A DNA stretch of 64,000 nt from Spirogloea muscicola (lineage: Eukaryota; Streptophyta; Zygnematophyceae; Spirogloeales; Spirogloeaceae). Position numbers and translations under genes: made by a program. Each line of letters starts with the position of its first letter. Within the stretch, counting starts at the first letter, position 1. The stretch lies in assembly GCA_009602725.1 (NCBI GenBank), contig WELB01000019.1, positions 1,056,326-1,120,325 of the forward strand. The letters are read 5' to 3'. Shown here piece after piece: positions 11,211-23,700 of this stretch. A model generated the notes under the pieces. The model made no database searches, was not told the DNA's origin, and worked only from the letters and a program-made list of their open reading frames with translations.

Positions 11211-12797
11211 TCATCTCAGATAGGCGTCCAGCTCGTCCGTCTCCTCGGCAGTCGCCTCCGTCGACGTCCTTATCCTCTTCCCGTCGCGAGGGCCCGTCCT
11301 CCCCCTCTTCTGCTGCTGCTTGTTCCTGGTCCCCCACAAGAGAACATTCCTGTCTGATGTAAGCGTTGGTCAGTAGATTTGACATGTGGAAACAAAGTAC
11401 TGGATTCAGCACTATGGTGGCCATGATGGCGGCCTTTATATATGCTTTTCCGCCAAGCAGTGCTTGATTCCACAAATGACTTCACATGCCACATCTCCAC
11501 GCTTACCAATAGATAGCACAGATTAAATCACTGGCATAAGCCCAAAGAGATGTTGGATGTGTTGCACTTACGGGCCATTTGATGGTGTCGTTGACACCTT
11601 AAGTCGACTTCCAGCAACTGCAGCTTCGGGCCTTCCCTCTGGACACGCACAGAAGATACAACTTTGCATTGCATGGCAGTGCTGGAACATCCATAAGCAT
11701 CAAGAAGGAATCAAACAAGAGCACACTGCTTGCTTGCCCAATTGCATAGATCAGATGCAAAGGTGCAAAGGTGCACTAACCCAATTGAAGACCAGCCTCC
11801 TTCTCCTTGACCTATCACATCGACCCCAATAGACGATTATCAGGCTTGCCCGTGTCATAGAAGGGTCTGGAGAAGGCAAAGAAATAATTGTTCGCAACTC
11901 GCTACCCTCAGCAGCTGAACAAGACTTTATAGCCCTCCACATAACAGCACGACCAGCATTAACGCAACACTGGAACTGGAGCTGCCACATGAGGAATACA
12001 AGTAATAGCATCTACTGCATAAGCAGGACACACAACAGCTTGCTTCCATAAGCAAGCGACCACTTCTAGAATGATTGACACGCCAGCATTGTGAAATTGA
12101 ATCTAGGTGCTGACATTACAAGAAGCTCACCGCTGGTGATGTGACAGATGACAGCGAGAACAGGCGATCCTCTGGCTGAAATTTTCGAGGCCTCTTGGTG
12201 CTGCACAGAAAATACTCTCGTCAAGGTGCTGCAATGAATGACGATATAAGGTCTTTGACAACATAAGGTGTCTAGATACTAGCATCTACTTAAGTTCGAC
12301 ACTATCACCGTCCAGTCCAGAGGACCAAAATGTACAGCTCATCGTAGGCAAGCATGTGACAACTATCGCAGTACTAGACACTCTGTAAGCATACACCATA
12401 TGCAGTGGCCCTGAGCAGGTATCTTGTTCATTCAACAAGTAGAAGCTCAATCTGATCACAGCGAAATTTCTCACTTGCTGGCATTTTTTGTCGAGGATAA
12501 GAACCCATCGAAGCCCTTGAGGACGTTGCCGCATTGGCTAGTGTCGTGCAGGTAGCTTGTCTCCAGATCGTACACCTGTACACCAAGCCAGATTCCAAGC
12601 ACACTACAACGCTGTTTCTCAAGACTCCGCTTGTTACGACACAATTTGAATCAACAAGACCCATTGAAATGCCCAGCAATGTGGGACAGGCTTGGAAAGG
12701 CTTGTGAAAGCACCTGCTTCTCAACGTTGCGCAGCTCCTCCTCCAGCTTCTCCTTCTTGGCGAGCAGCGCCGCTAGGGAGGCAGGAAAGGTGGACAT
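11211..12797 (-). CDS. EAF6: Eaf6 / MEAF6 subunit of histone acetyltransferase complexes
   Basis: Small nuclear subunit of NuA4/MOZ-type histone acetyltransferase complexes. Exons (-): 12797-12714 (MSTFPASLAALLAKKEKLEE, coiled coil), 12575-about 12478 (VYDLETSYLHDTSQCGNVLK then GFDGFLSS), about 12186-12130 (KRPRKFQPEDRLFSLSSVTS), about 11650-11572 (GRPEAAVAGSRLKVSTTPSN) and about 11335-11211 (KRGRTGPRDGKRIRTSTEAT, ending DELDAYLR then TGA). All joins keep phase. The core VYDLETSYL..CGNVLKGFDGFLSS and PEDRLFSLSSVTSP match the plant Eaf6 family closely. The short Met at 12797 is chosen because the helix starts right after it, as in relatives. An upstream in-frame Met at 13025 would add a composition-biased extension. 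Confidence 0.9.
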
Positions 12798-12859
12798 AAC
12801 GCGTCTTCGGCCAGCATCAACCACCATCCCTCTCAGCCCGGGCTCACGACCGCGACCAT

Positions 12860-13560
12860 GGCCGAAGGGCGAGCTGCGGGCTGTGGAGCAAGGCCTTCGG
12901 CAGCCCAAGGGCCAGCCCGCCCGGAAGCTCTCAGCGAGCCCCACCGCCTGGATAGGCCGCCCAAGCACGGCCTTGGTGTCGCTCCTCGCTTGCAACGCCC
13001 GACTCTGGCTCTGGGACGCCGCCACAGCGATCAGCCCGGGCCCGCGAGCGCCGGGAGGGGCGTCATCGAAGTCGGCAGCGGCGCCAGCTGGCCTGGCAGC
13101 GGCGGCAACGAGCGCAGGCCCTGTGGGTGCAGTCTTCCTGCCTCTCCGGCTCGACTTCCCCTGGAGCTCAACTGGCCGAGACGATTGATGGGGCCTCCGC
13201 GGCTAAGTCCCACGACGAGCTCCCCACCAGCTGGGCTGGCCTGGCTGGACCTTGGGGGCTGGGGGTGGGGAGGTCCCTTCCCCTAGCCGGCGGTGAGCTC
13301 CTATGGAGGAGGGAGGTATTCGGGGGGGTTGCCGGAGCTTCGCTGTAGTCACGCGGCTGATGGCGGGGTCCTCGAAATCGTTTCCATCACTTATTCTAAA
13401 TCGGGCGCACGCCCTCGTGTTTTTAGGGTTGAGGGTCTTTAGGGCTCCGGTCGAGGCGCACGAGCGCCCACAACCGGGTCCCAGCGACGGGACCGGCCCC
13501 GGTTCCGCTCCACCGTTCATTGTGCCCAGGCTCCCTTTACCTTAGCCCTCAGTGTTTCGT
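12860..13560. other. GC-rich upstream region of Eaf6
   Basis: GC-rich DNA upstream of the Eaf6 start. Open frames on both strands are long because stops are rare in GC-rich DNA, and none carries a recognisable domain. A degenerate TTTAGGG-like stretch lies at about 13420-13445. Probably promoter and 5' UTR. Confidence 0.35.
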
Positions 13561-13599
13561 AGATTTAGCAACTTTCCCTTGGCCCCCCTTAGCACCTGT

Positions 13600-13850
13600 T
13601 AGAATCTTCGAGAGTCTTTGCTTGTGTTGTTTTTCTGTGCTCATCTACACACTTTCGGCCCCTTTCGACTTCGTCGATTACTGTCGGGTTGGCTGTTGAC
13701 AGCCCTTGCCCCCTACTTTCACTTTCCTAACAATCTTCTGGCTTGCTTTGGCCTCTTACTTCAAGCGCACCGCCCTCCTTCGAGAGATGGACTCTTCAAT
13801 AGAGGGCGATGTCTGTGTTTGGCCAGCCCAGCGCCTTCTGTTCTTAAGAG
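13600..13850 (+). repeat. LINE 3'-region repeat units
   Basis: Repeat units of the form 'cccctttcgacttcgtc..gggttggctgttgacagccc' in + orientation, matching the 3' region of the other LINE tails (for example 5256-5320). No coding part is preserved. Confidence 0.5.
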
Positions 13851-14144
13851 GGACTTCCCAGGAAGAAACAGTGCGGTGCGCATAAACTGGAGAGGCCAGG
13901 CCAAGCCAGTACATTGTTGTGGTCAGAACAAAGAAATCTCAACATGCTCTAAGATAAGAGAACGAAAAGCATCAACAGAAGGGGCACAGGAGGCAATTGC
14001 TATGAGGCCAGCCTAGAAGAGGAAAATGCCTCCATCACTTCAGAGGGATGGCCGTACAAGGGCAGCCCAGATGACAAGTCCGAAGGGGCCAAGTAGCATC
14101 AAATCACACAGTTACGCAAGTGGCTGCTGATTAAAGGGTGCTTA

Positions 14145-14871
14145 CTACCCCCTAGCCAGCAGCCGCAAGTCAGAGTTGCGTGCAGTCGGAATACTGTCAC
14201 CACGGCGATACCATAGCGGCCTGGCCACGAGTACACTGTGACCGCCTAGGAACACTAAAGCGAGACCGGAAGCCACTTGAGAGTACCGAAGCGAGCGACC
14301 TAGTGGCCTTATTGCCGGGCTGCTCACCTTCTGGCCTTGACATTCGGATGCTACTCGCCGTGCAAGGGCTGAAGAAGTTCCAACCAACAAAAGCTCTTCC
14401 AAAGGGGGCAATACTTACGAGAGCCCAGCCCAGAGGAACATCTCTCTGCAGAAGAGAAACCCCGATTTGGCAACAGCAAGTCGGGGTATTTTGCAGCTGG
14501 AAAAAAGACACTCGATGAGACCCAGAAGCAGCAGCCATAGCGTGGCCTGCCAGCGAGTGCACTGCGTGAGCCAGGGAGTTGGAAGGAGACAAATAGCCGC
14601 CTAATACCTGGGCAAGCGACTCGGCAGCTGTGAAGCCGGGCAGCTCTTCCCACGCTGACCCTGTCGCAGATGGCCTGCCGGGCAAGCCCTGCAGAAGGTC
14701 CAGCCAGCGTCTGCCGAATGCCCCGTGCACGTCTATCGCAAGCGCCGCGACCTCATCTCCAGCTGGGTAATCAGCATATTTGCGCTCTTTGCCACAGGCC
14801 GCCGTGCCGACCGCGTGCCCTTCTTTATACTGCTTACGACGCCGATTTGGTGCGGTTGGCGCAGTATTCAC
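14145..14871 (-). mobile_element. 5'-truncated LINE, C-terminal tail
   Basis: On the - strand the frame gives GKERKYADYPAGDEVAALAI, then DVHGAFGRRWLDLLQGL, a linker, ESLAQVLGGYLSPSNSLAHA and HAMAAASGS. In the neighbouring frame it ends at the family's C-terminus (NSDLRLLARG, stop at 14145). This order (charged patch, ALAIDVHGAFG, SLAQVY..SLQRS, AGRALAAASG, SDLRLLTRGY) recurs in at least four copies here. From memory it resembles the region after the reverse transcriptase domain of algal LINEs. The RT core itself is absent and there are frame breaks, so the copy is dead. Confidence 0.6.
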
Positions 14872-14879
14872 GACATCCG

Positions 14880-15260
14880 CGATAATGCGGGTACACAGTC
14901 TGAAAAGGCGGATGGCGCAAAAGCTTGTGCATTCCCTAGCATTCGCGGTTCAATTGGCGTGCAGGCCGAGCTTTGGCGGTGGCCTCCGGCTTCTGTCAGG
15001 CGACGTTTTTCCGCAGGCTAGCTCCTCAGATTTGCATCTCCTGACTAGAGGTTACTGAGCGTCCCCTGGCTGATGTCTTAGTCCTAGTCCTTCGCACTCC
15101 GGCTCCTTCAGACCTTGTCCATTTCATTGGGCTGGCCTTTCCCAGCCACCAGTCAATCTGGCCGCGCTTTCTTTGGGCTGGCCTCTCACAGCCAACGCTG
15201 TCATTTTGGAAGAGCAGATTTTTCAAAAGCAGGATACTGGTCACCAAGACGTCAGCAAGT
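14880..15260 (+). mobile_element. 5'-truncated LINE tail, opposite orientation
   Basis: The + strand reads SLAFAVQLACRPSFGGGLRL then SSDLHLLTRGY with a stop at 15056-15058, followed by the 3' region (ctagtcctagtccttcgcac... gggctggcctttcccagccac). It lies tail to tail with the - strand copies on either side. The module from 15020 to 15180 is an inverted copy of 16738-16900 and of 37258-37370. Confidence 0.6.
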
Positions 15261-15401
15261 GGGCGCTCAATTACCTTCTAGTCAGCAAGTGCAAGTCAGA
15301 ATCTAGATGGCGGAAAAGCGTCGCCCTGACGGAACCCGGAGGTAGCAGCCAAGGTGCGGCCTGCGCGATGGGGCGAAGGCTGGGAAAGAGAAAGAAAGTG
15401 C

Positions 15402-15940
15402 TCGCCCATTGAGAATAGGGGCTGGAAAAGCCAGCCCAAAAAAGAATGAACAGAGTACGAGAAGGGGGCCAGGGGAAGCGCTAAGAAAAACAAGCACACA
15501 GAGAAACAAAGCAGCTACGAATCACTCAGAAACCCCTGCTAAGCAGCCGCAGGTCGGAGATGCTGGGCTCGTGGAAGTGGGTCCCCGGCCAGAGCCAGAA
15601 GAAGGCAGCAGCGAGGGCTCTGCCGGCACGAAGGTGCGACGCCCGGGCCATAGACCTCTGCAGCGAGACGGCCAGGCGCATTCGATACACTTGCGCCAGC
15701 GACCCGGCTGCAGGAAAGTCTACCGGCTCCCCATGGAAGCGTCTGACGATGGTGTGGCGGGCGAGCCGGGTGAGCAGCTCGAGCCACCGAGCGCCCAGCG
15801 CCCCGTGGGTGTCCATTGCCAACGGGAAGAACTCGTCTTCCCGCGGAAGGCTGGGAAAGAGAAAGCCCAAATTGTCTGGTGGCTGTGAGAGGTTAGCCCA
15901 AAGAAAGAAAGAAAGAAAGAAAGAGAGTGCTCGCCCATAA
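15402..15940 (-). mobile_element. 5'-truncated LINE, best-preserved tail
   Basis: The clearest tail copy, in one open - frame (15870-15526): DEFFPLAMDTHGALGARWLE, LLTRLARHTIV, then AAGSLAQVYRMRLAVSLQRS, RAGRALAAA, and the terminal SISDLRLLSRGF with stop at 15526. The 3' side (15402-15525) repeats at 16990-17130. A (gaaa)n stretch at 15900-15922 lies on the 5' side. The catalytic RT part is missing, as expected of a copy truncated during reverse transcription. Confidence 0.65.
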
Positions 15941-15951
15941 AGAAGAGAAAA

Positions 15952-16155
15952 ACCGTGTATTAGAAAGAAATGTAGGCCAAATGGCCAGGTACAAAGGCAA
16001 GCACATCTGAAGATCTACATAACCTATAGCAGATTGACCCGCTCAATAACTACGGGTCAAAACATAAAGGTCACTACTCGATGCATGAATACTAGATGCC
16101 AGGAACGTAGCCCTTCTGCCACCTACTAGAGCTCGGCCAGCTTTCTGGTGCAAAG
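15952..16155 (+). repeat. Dispersed ~200-bp repeat R1, copy 1
   Basis: The segment beginning ccgtgtattagaaa and containing gacccgctcaataac and gggtcaaaacataaaggtc recurs in the same orientation at 39917-40152, with roughly 90% identity by eye. It overlaps the 3' side of a - strand LINE tail. Confidence 0.75.
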
Positions 16156-16669
16156 CACTAGCCTGAGCACGCTGCAAACAGGCCGAAACTCGTCGTCGCA
16201 AGAGCGACAGATATGCAGCTGGCAAGCCCATCTCAGCCGGAAACACATCTGCACGTCGAGTGTAGCCTAGATTTTGAAGCAGAGTGTGGAAGCGAGGACC
16301 CAGACAGCCAAAGATGTCGATTGCAGCTGGCAGGAGTTGATCGCATTGGGGGTAATCGGAGTAATGCCGCAGTTTTCTTTGCTCTGCTCCGCCCACTGCG
16401 TGCCCAGCAGTATGTGTTGATGCTGGGTCTTCATATGCCTCCGTAACAACAACGTCGACCAGGGCCCGTGGTCCTCCACCAGGTTGCACGCCCACGATGT
16501 CAAGTGTGCGGCGATGATGACGTCCCTGGGCGTCTGTGGACCTATTCCACCATCCCACTTGCAGCGGTTGCGCGCAGAAGAGGAGCTGGCAAAGCCAGCC
16601 CAATAAAGAATGGACACTGTCCAAAGCCAAAAGAAAAAGGTGCAGAAAAAGGACTACACTACAAATCAC
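16043..16669 (-). mobile_element. 5'-truncated LINE tail, diverged copy
   Basis: One open - frame (16669-16043) contains EQRKLRHYSDYPQCDQLLPA, AIDIFGCLGPRFHTLLQNLG, then LPAAYLSLLRRRVSACLQRA, HQKAGRALVGG and the end SSSDLYVLTRSY. The layout matches the copies at 14.2 and 15.5 kb but the sequence has diverged, so it may be a separate subfamily. No RT core is present. Confidence 0.6.
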
Positions 16670-16737
16670 AAGACGATGCAGAGGAAAGCTCAGTACCCGC
16701 GAGTGACCAACATCAAGTCAGAGTAGCTCGCTGCAGG

Positions 16738-17460
16738 GAAAGAGAAAGCGCGGCCAGATTGATTGGTGGCTGGGAAAGGCCAGCCCAAAGGAATGGACAA
16801 GGTCTGAAGGAGCCGGAGTACGAAGGACTAGGACTAAGACATCAGGGAACGCTTAGTAACCGCTAGTCAGGAGATGCAAGTCTGAGGAGCTAGCCGGCGG
16901 AAAGACGTCGCCCTGACGGAAGCCGGAGGCCGCCGCCAAAGCTCGGACTGCGCGCAAGTGAACCGCGAAGGCAAGGGACCGCTGAAAGAAAGAAGAAAGG
17001 GCTCGCCCATTGAGGATAGGGGCTGGACAAGCCAGCCCAAAAAAGAATGAACAAAGAACAAAGAGGGCCAGAGGAAGCCAGAGGAAGCGCTAAGAAACCA
17101 AAGCACACAAAGAAAGAAAGCAGCTACAAATTACTCAGTAAACCCTGCTAAGCAGCCGCAAATCAGAGAGGCTAGGGTCCTGGAAGTGGGTCCTGAAAGA
17201 GGCACTCCACCGAGAGCCAGAGGCAGCAGCCATAGCACGGCCTGCTCGCGTGTGGACGGCGTAAGAAAGAAGTGGCACTCCCAACGGGGGCAAGGGCTGC
17301 GAAAAGCCAGCCCAAAAAGAATGCACAATATCCCAAGCCAAAGCGTAGGCTGGGGAGCGTTGGAACGAACCCGCCAGGTGCAAGCGAGCGAACCGGCGGC
17401 GTTGAAGCCGGGCATCGCCCCTGGCAAACCCGGCCGCCGGTCAATGGCCTGACGAGCAAG
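16738..17460 (-). mobile_element. Nested LINE tail fragments
   Basis: At least two overlapping - strand fragments. One ends near 16875 (SELWRRPPASVRATSFRRLA in one frame). The other spans 17131-17460 with NAAGSLACTW, RAGRAMAAASGSRWSASFRT and the end SLSDLRLLSRVY (stop at 17135). The 16990-17200 stretch is a direct repeat of 15402-15600. The 16738-16900 module is an inverted copy of 15020-15180. Confidence 0.55.
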
Positions 17461-17728
17461 CCGCTGGAGGAGATAGGTGGGAAAGCAAGCGCACAGAGAA
17501 TGACTGAAGAAATATACAAGTGAAGGAACAAGGCCCCAAGAGAAATGGACAAGGCACAGGAGCACAACAAATTGCGGCGGAGCCGAGCGCCACCGAACGT
17601 GACCGGGCCGGTCCGCTAGAACCGCCCCTGGCTCCGCCTCTCTCCCGCGCAAAACATACGAAGCTGGCCCTGCGCAAACATCATTCCCCTCCAGCGCTGC
17701 CGCCAAGCTCGCCGCCGGCGGAGCCGCC

Positions 17729-20700
17729 ATGGCCGCCGCCGAGCCGGGCCGCCGGGCCGACGTCCCCCACCCGGAACTCGAGCAGCAGCCCGACCGGCGG
17801 CCTAGCAGGAGAGCAGCGGACATCGAGGGCTCTCTGATGCCAATCACCAGCACAACAGGCGATCGCGTCTACGCCGCACTAGAAGGGCTTCACCAGGATG
17901 ACAGGAGGGACGTCACCCATTGTCGAAGCCAAATGTTTCCTGGTGAGAAGCTCAGTGAGACGCCGAAGCTCTCCATCTGCAGTCCCACTTGACGAGAAGT
18001 GGCTGCCCCACCGCTTTATTAGCGCCAAGAGGGATCAGTTTACGTCATGAAATGGTCGTCGACCCTGTACATGGGCGCTAATGCAGCACCACTCTTCTAT
18101 CGCGACTGTCTTGACGTAGAAAAAGACGGCGCACACATGTACAACCCAACCAGTACTGAGCAATCACATGCACGGCACTTTCCAGATGTCAATTGCCTCC
18201 TCTCGCAGCCTGTCGAGAAGATGGTGGAGCTTGTGGAGCATGCACGCCTTCAGAAAATCGTTGATGTGAGGCCACTGACTTGCAATGCAGCGCAGATTCT
18301 GTGTGAGCTGTGGACTATAGAAGTGACCCTGTTGGCTTTGGACACAGGGAATCATGCCAGCTCGCCACTAAGCTATCTACGGCAAACGCACCTTGAGCAG
18401 GACGCAGACCGAGCACTAGCTGCAGAGAGTGCCACAAGTCCACCAAGTGCTGTGCAGGCCCAGCTCTGGGTGGATAAGTACACTCCTCGGGCCTTCACGG
18501 AGCTCCTTAGCGACGAGCAGACAAACAGAGAGGTGAAGCACGAGCTGCACAGCTCATCCATTCCGTTAGCAGCCGGAGGTTGTCAGCCTCACCTGAACTC
18601 AACAGTTATTTGCAGGTCCTCAAGTGGCTGAAGGACTGGGATGGCCTGGTGTTTGGGACCCGTCAGACAGCAACGACTGCTGAAGTGCTGCAGGCACTCC
18701 GCAGGAGCAGCCATGCTCTGTCGTCAACATCTGCCGTAGTAAGAAACAAGCCCGGCGTGAGGCCTCATGGATCACACGGTGGCAGTGGGGCTGAAAGTCG
18801 CGGCTGGAGCACAGAGAGAGGAGGAGCAAGCGGCAGAGGTAGCAGGGCCCCTTATCTGGAGCAGGGAGGAGAGGCAGGGCAGAAGGCACGAAGGTGGGGA
18901 ATTGGGCACGACACAAGAGCGCAGGGGTCTGTGCCTGTTGCTGAGAGCTCTCAGCAGCTTGGCGCAGGCGACGCATCAGTGAAAGGAGGACCGAGCCAAA
19001 AGGTGAACTTTCAACATATGCATCGGCTGTGACAAGATCCCTATCTTTATCAGCGTCCAGAGCAAGGCAAGCGTTTCTTCTTTGTGGATAAGGACTTATG
19101 AAGCGTGTTGTCTGCTGTGTTAAGGTCATCCTGCTCTGCGGGCCCCCAGGCTTGGGAAAGACGACGCTAGCTCATATAGTTGCAGAGCATTGCGGCTACC
19201 GGGTTGTGGAGGTCAGATTGTACAGCCTTGTCCTGCTTACCATGCTTACACTCAATAATAGACGAATGCTACCAGGCCTTGAACTCTGGAGGTTAGCTGG
19301 TGATCTGGATGCTGCTACGTATCCTTTATACCTGTTAGCTGCACAAGATGGTAGCTATGCTGTCGTAACAGTTGGATGATTTGCTACAAATTTCAAATTG
19401 CAGATCAATGCCAGTGATGATAGGAGCACCAGCAGATTGAAGGACAAGATGCTTGATGCAGTCCAGATGCAACCTGTCATTACAGATGGCAGACCAAACT
19501 GCTTGGTAAGAGGCAGCTGCCATCTCAAGCAGAGGTGGTGACACTGCAGCTTTAATTTGACGCACCCTTACCTCACCTTACCAATAACAGCATGATGGAG
19601 CACAATCAGTCAGGACGTCATTTCCAAGTGTTTTGTTTTGCAATGCCCCACCAGTCTTTCATAGCCTGCATACTTACTATGCTGTCTATATCGATCTATG
19701 ACCAGATCATTGACGAGATTGACGGTGCTCTAGGCGGCACCGATGGCAAGGGGGCAATTAGTGCACTGCTTGACATTGTGAGTAATCGTTAGTAGACAAA
19801 CAATCACGCATCTCGAACTGCCTGCAATGCTTCAGCCACAAGCAAGGCGATGCTGTTCCAACAAGTGCTGGAACAGCAACAGATTTGCCAGGTTCAAGGG
19901 ACTGCCCACATTAAGTGCAGGTCACAGCAGAGAACCGGCTTGCCAAGAGAGAGCAAGAGTCAGTGGAAGGAAGTGATGCTCTGGTGTCAAAGTCCAAGAA
20001 GGCAAGGAAGACTTCTTTCAAGGGGAAGCTTAACAGGCCTGTACGGTACTGATGCAACTGTGTCAGAGATAACCACAAGAAGCTTAATCTAGCAATCCTT
20101 GCATGGACCTACTATCATCTTTATGCTTCTGCTGTTGTCCTGATCTGTATAATGTGCATAGCATATAGATTATTTGCGACTTCGTCTCAGGGCACCTTCA
20201 ATCTGCTGGGAGAGTGCACTTAAAAAGGTGCTGCATGCTCATGTAGGTCATTTGCATATGCAATGATCTCTATGCGCCGGTACTTCGACCTCTGCGAGAA
20301 ATTGCAAGGTAAGGGTTCAACTCATCCTGAGGGCCTACTCTCAGTTGCATATTTCACCTCCTAGTGAGAGGCCATACCTGACGATCATCCACCTGACTTA
20401 GCTCAGTCTTGAGCTTTCACTGCTGCTGGGTTAATCAAGAGTTGTCATCCATCTTTTCAGGGTCTTCATCTTCGAACCCCCATCTGTTTCACGGATGGTT
20501 TCGAGGTCTGTTGCTATCCTGAGGCGCATGAAAGCAATGCTGAACATGTGCAATGGAAAATGCATGTGTGCAGAGCTTCCCTGGTTGTAACACAGTACAA
20601 GGATACTGAACAGGAATTTTGAGTGTGACCATATTTGCATGATAGTGCTTCCACCATTGCAGAGCCTCTTGTGAGTCAAGCGCTTGTAAGCATGGCAAGC

Positions 20701-23700
20701 ACAAGGAGGAATTCGCTACATGACTTGCCAATTGACTGGTGTTGAATGCTTATTAACTCAGGCTTAAGTATATCTGCGAGGTGGAGGAATTCAAGGCTGA
20801 TGCCCGTGCGCTTACTGCATTAGCTTCTCACACTGGTGAGGAGATCTAGGCGACCTGCAGAGAGAGGGCCCTCTTCCACATCGTTTCATACCGATGCTGC
20901 TCATAAATTTCAATACGCATGCTCATTCTCTCTAGCAGACACTTCTTGTAATGAGGCAAGTGAATCCTCGACAAAGAAGCACGAATTTTGTAGAGGTTTG
21001 ATGTCTAGGCTTCAGAGCTGCTTAAGCAGTCCTGCCACTACGTGCAGCTTGGTTGCTGGTTTGGGATTGATGAATTTCACAGCTTGACTTGCTGTCCCAG
21101 AATGTGACATTCGTTCGTGTCTGAATACTCTTCAATTTCTTCACAGCAGAAGATCTTCCCTCTCAGTAAGTGGGAAATTCATGATACTAATCACGGACGC
21201 TGTTCTCAATGTTGTTTGTTTCTCAGCAGTAATCTTTGTGTATCAAAGCTGACACTGCTATTACAGTAGCACTTTGTCTGTTCATCTGGAAAAATAACTA
21301 CGACGCTGAGGAAGCAGTGCTCCTGCGCATTTCTGCTTGCAGATGGATGTTGAGTCGCAGATAGTTGGTCGAAAGGACATGACAAGAAACATGTTCCACA
21401 TCTGGCAAGAGGTTTGCAAACAATCACTCACACAGATACACAGATGCTGCTCTACATGAGTGACTCTGCAGCATATATCCCACATGCATGGTAGTACGGC
21501 TGTCTTATGTCTTCTTGTCTTGATGTGTGCAGGTATTCCAAGCCAAGAAACGGAAGGACGGGGAGAGTCGAAAAGATGAACACTCTGATTTCTCTAGGTT
21601 GCACGCTCTCGTCTCAAGCCAGTAAGGACTCTCTGGCTTCTACTTTTTCTTGTTTGTGCATTGTTACATATAGTATATACGGCACCTCTTCTGCATTGCT
21701 AGCTTAGCCACTTTGCTCTTGTGACCAATCACAAGGGCCCTGCACGCATGGTGGTATAGGCATCTTAGGAGTAGCTGAGCTCCTCACTCTGGCTGTCCCG
21801 GTCGTCAATAACCTGCCTATCTCAAATATCTGCCTGTTATGAGCCAGGTCCGTCTTGAACGATGTTATCAACCCTTAAGCTCTGTAATTAACACGAGCTG
21901 ATTTTTGCTAGCAATTTGGTTGTACATCAGAGGAGACAGTGAGCTTATCATGGCTGGCATCCACGAGAACCTGCACTCTACAAGCTATCATGATACATAC
22001 TTTGCAAAGACAGTACGAACTTATCAAACCAATGGATACCTGCCTGCATGAAAGCCATATATGTTGAGTAGTACCCAACTTGTAACACATGCAGATAGAA
22101 ATGGGAGGTGCCAATGCCACATGCTGCAACCGTTTGACAAGCGGATGGGTGGTTGAGCACCAGGTGCAATGCATGGACTGGATGGCAGAGTCGGACATCA
22201 TTGGACAGCAGGGTTTCAGCCGCCAGCATGGATATCTTTACGGTGAATTTCTGGATTTGTGGTAGATTATGTTGCACTTCCTCTCTAAGCTCGATGTCAA
22301 GCTAAGTAAAGGTGTTGACTCGAGAAGTGTGACGTCATTGCATTTGCACAGTAAGTCCTGAAAGCTATGGTACATCAGTTTGCAACAACTGAACCTGAGC
22401 TCGATACCAAGCAAAGGACATGAGTCTTGTCCTAAGTAATCCCATCACTTAGTACAAGCCACAGGAAGAGAGCCACTCTTGTAGAAGCGCTGCATCAGCA
22501 CTGAGAGTTGATCCAACGGAAATTGAAGTTTATCCGAACAAATCGGCTCCTCTTCTCATCAGGCACTCCCTTGCTTGTCTGCAGCTTACCAGGCAGCTCC
22601 AGTACTGGCAATCAGGCGCATGGTGGCCAGTAGTAATAGGCCTCACTTGAGATGGCCCAAGGCTCAATTCAAGTCAGTGTTGCTTGCTCCATTCTGGAGT
22701 CCCAGTGGTTGATATCCTCTGAACGCTCACTGTATGTCAGCCATATGGTGTTCGCGCTTGGTGGAGCGTCATGCTGCCAGCTCAGTATCCTAAGCCACAC
22801 CATCATCGCGCAGTGTATATAGCTCAGACCCAGCTTACGAGGTCTGATGTAGGACTTCATAAGTGTGATGGTGTCTTTGCTCACATTAGCATCAGCATTG
22901 TTGCAGATTTAGGTCAGACCGCGCATCTAGGCAAGAGCTTCTGATCCTGTGGCGGTCCAAGATGAATCCAGCGGTCTTCTGCTCCTGGGGCCCTGCGTGC
23001 GCCAGTCAGGACCTTGTGTCCTTCCTCCTGACCATACTCTCACCATCTCTTCGACCAGTGAGTTACCTCTCATCATGACACTTATCTCTTCTTACTTGAT
23101 AATATCACAGCACATACATGCCCTTTCACTGGATTAGAGGAAAAGCAGCAGGAAGCTGTAGTCGTCGATATCGATCATCCTGTGTGTTGCGCCTCTTTGT
23201 TTCTGGCCTGTCATACAGGTGTCGCTTCAACTTCTCAGCAAATCAGAGAAGAAAGGCATTGATGAACTTGTAGACACCATGGTGTCGCTCGGCATAAGCT
23301 ATCAAGCAGCAAAAGCTCCTACCCATACAGACACCCGGGCTTTGGAACAGTCTCTCATCCTTCAGATGGATCCCCCACTGGGCAACCTCGTCAACTATGA
23401 GGTGCGTGCTGGACGTCCAGTTCCTGGCAAGAGAGGCCATAAGACCTCTCTTGCCAGCACCTCTGCTTTCATGTATGTGATGTGGTCACACTGACTACGT
23501 ACTATGAAGGCTGAAGCTCTGCTCATATTCTCCATCCTTTTGACACGTTTTCTGCCGACTCATGTATTATTTATCGAGTGCCAGCTGAGTTGAACATACA
23601 GATATTTCTTTCCGGACTGACTACTCAACAATAGGGTAGTCCACTTTGAAGTATGACTCAGCTTGCCCTGGTGTGTTGATTGTGGTTCACCAGAGCTCTT

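Noticed and set aside
12858-13286. GC-rich frames upstream of Eaf6
   Set aside because: Open in several frames at once because of GC content; no domain or codon signal.
13600-17500. Considered an LTR or virus-like element
   Set aside because: No terminal repeats, primer-binding site, capsid, protease or integrase motifs; all coding remnants fit one LINE tail.
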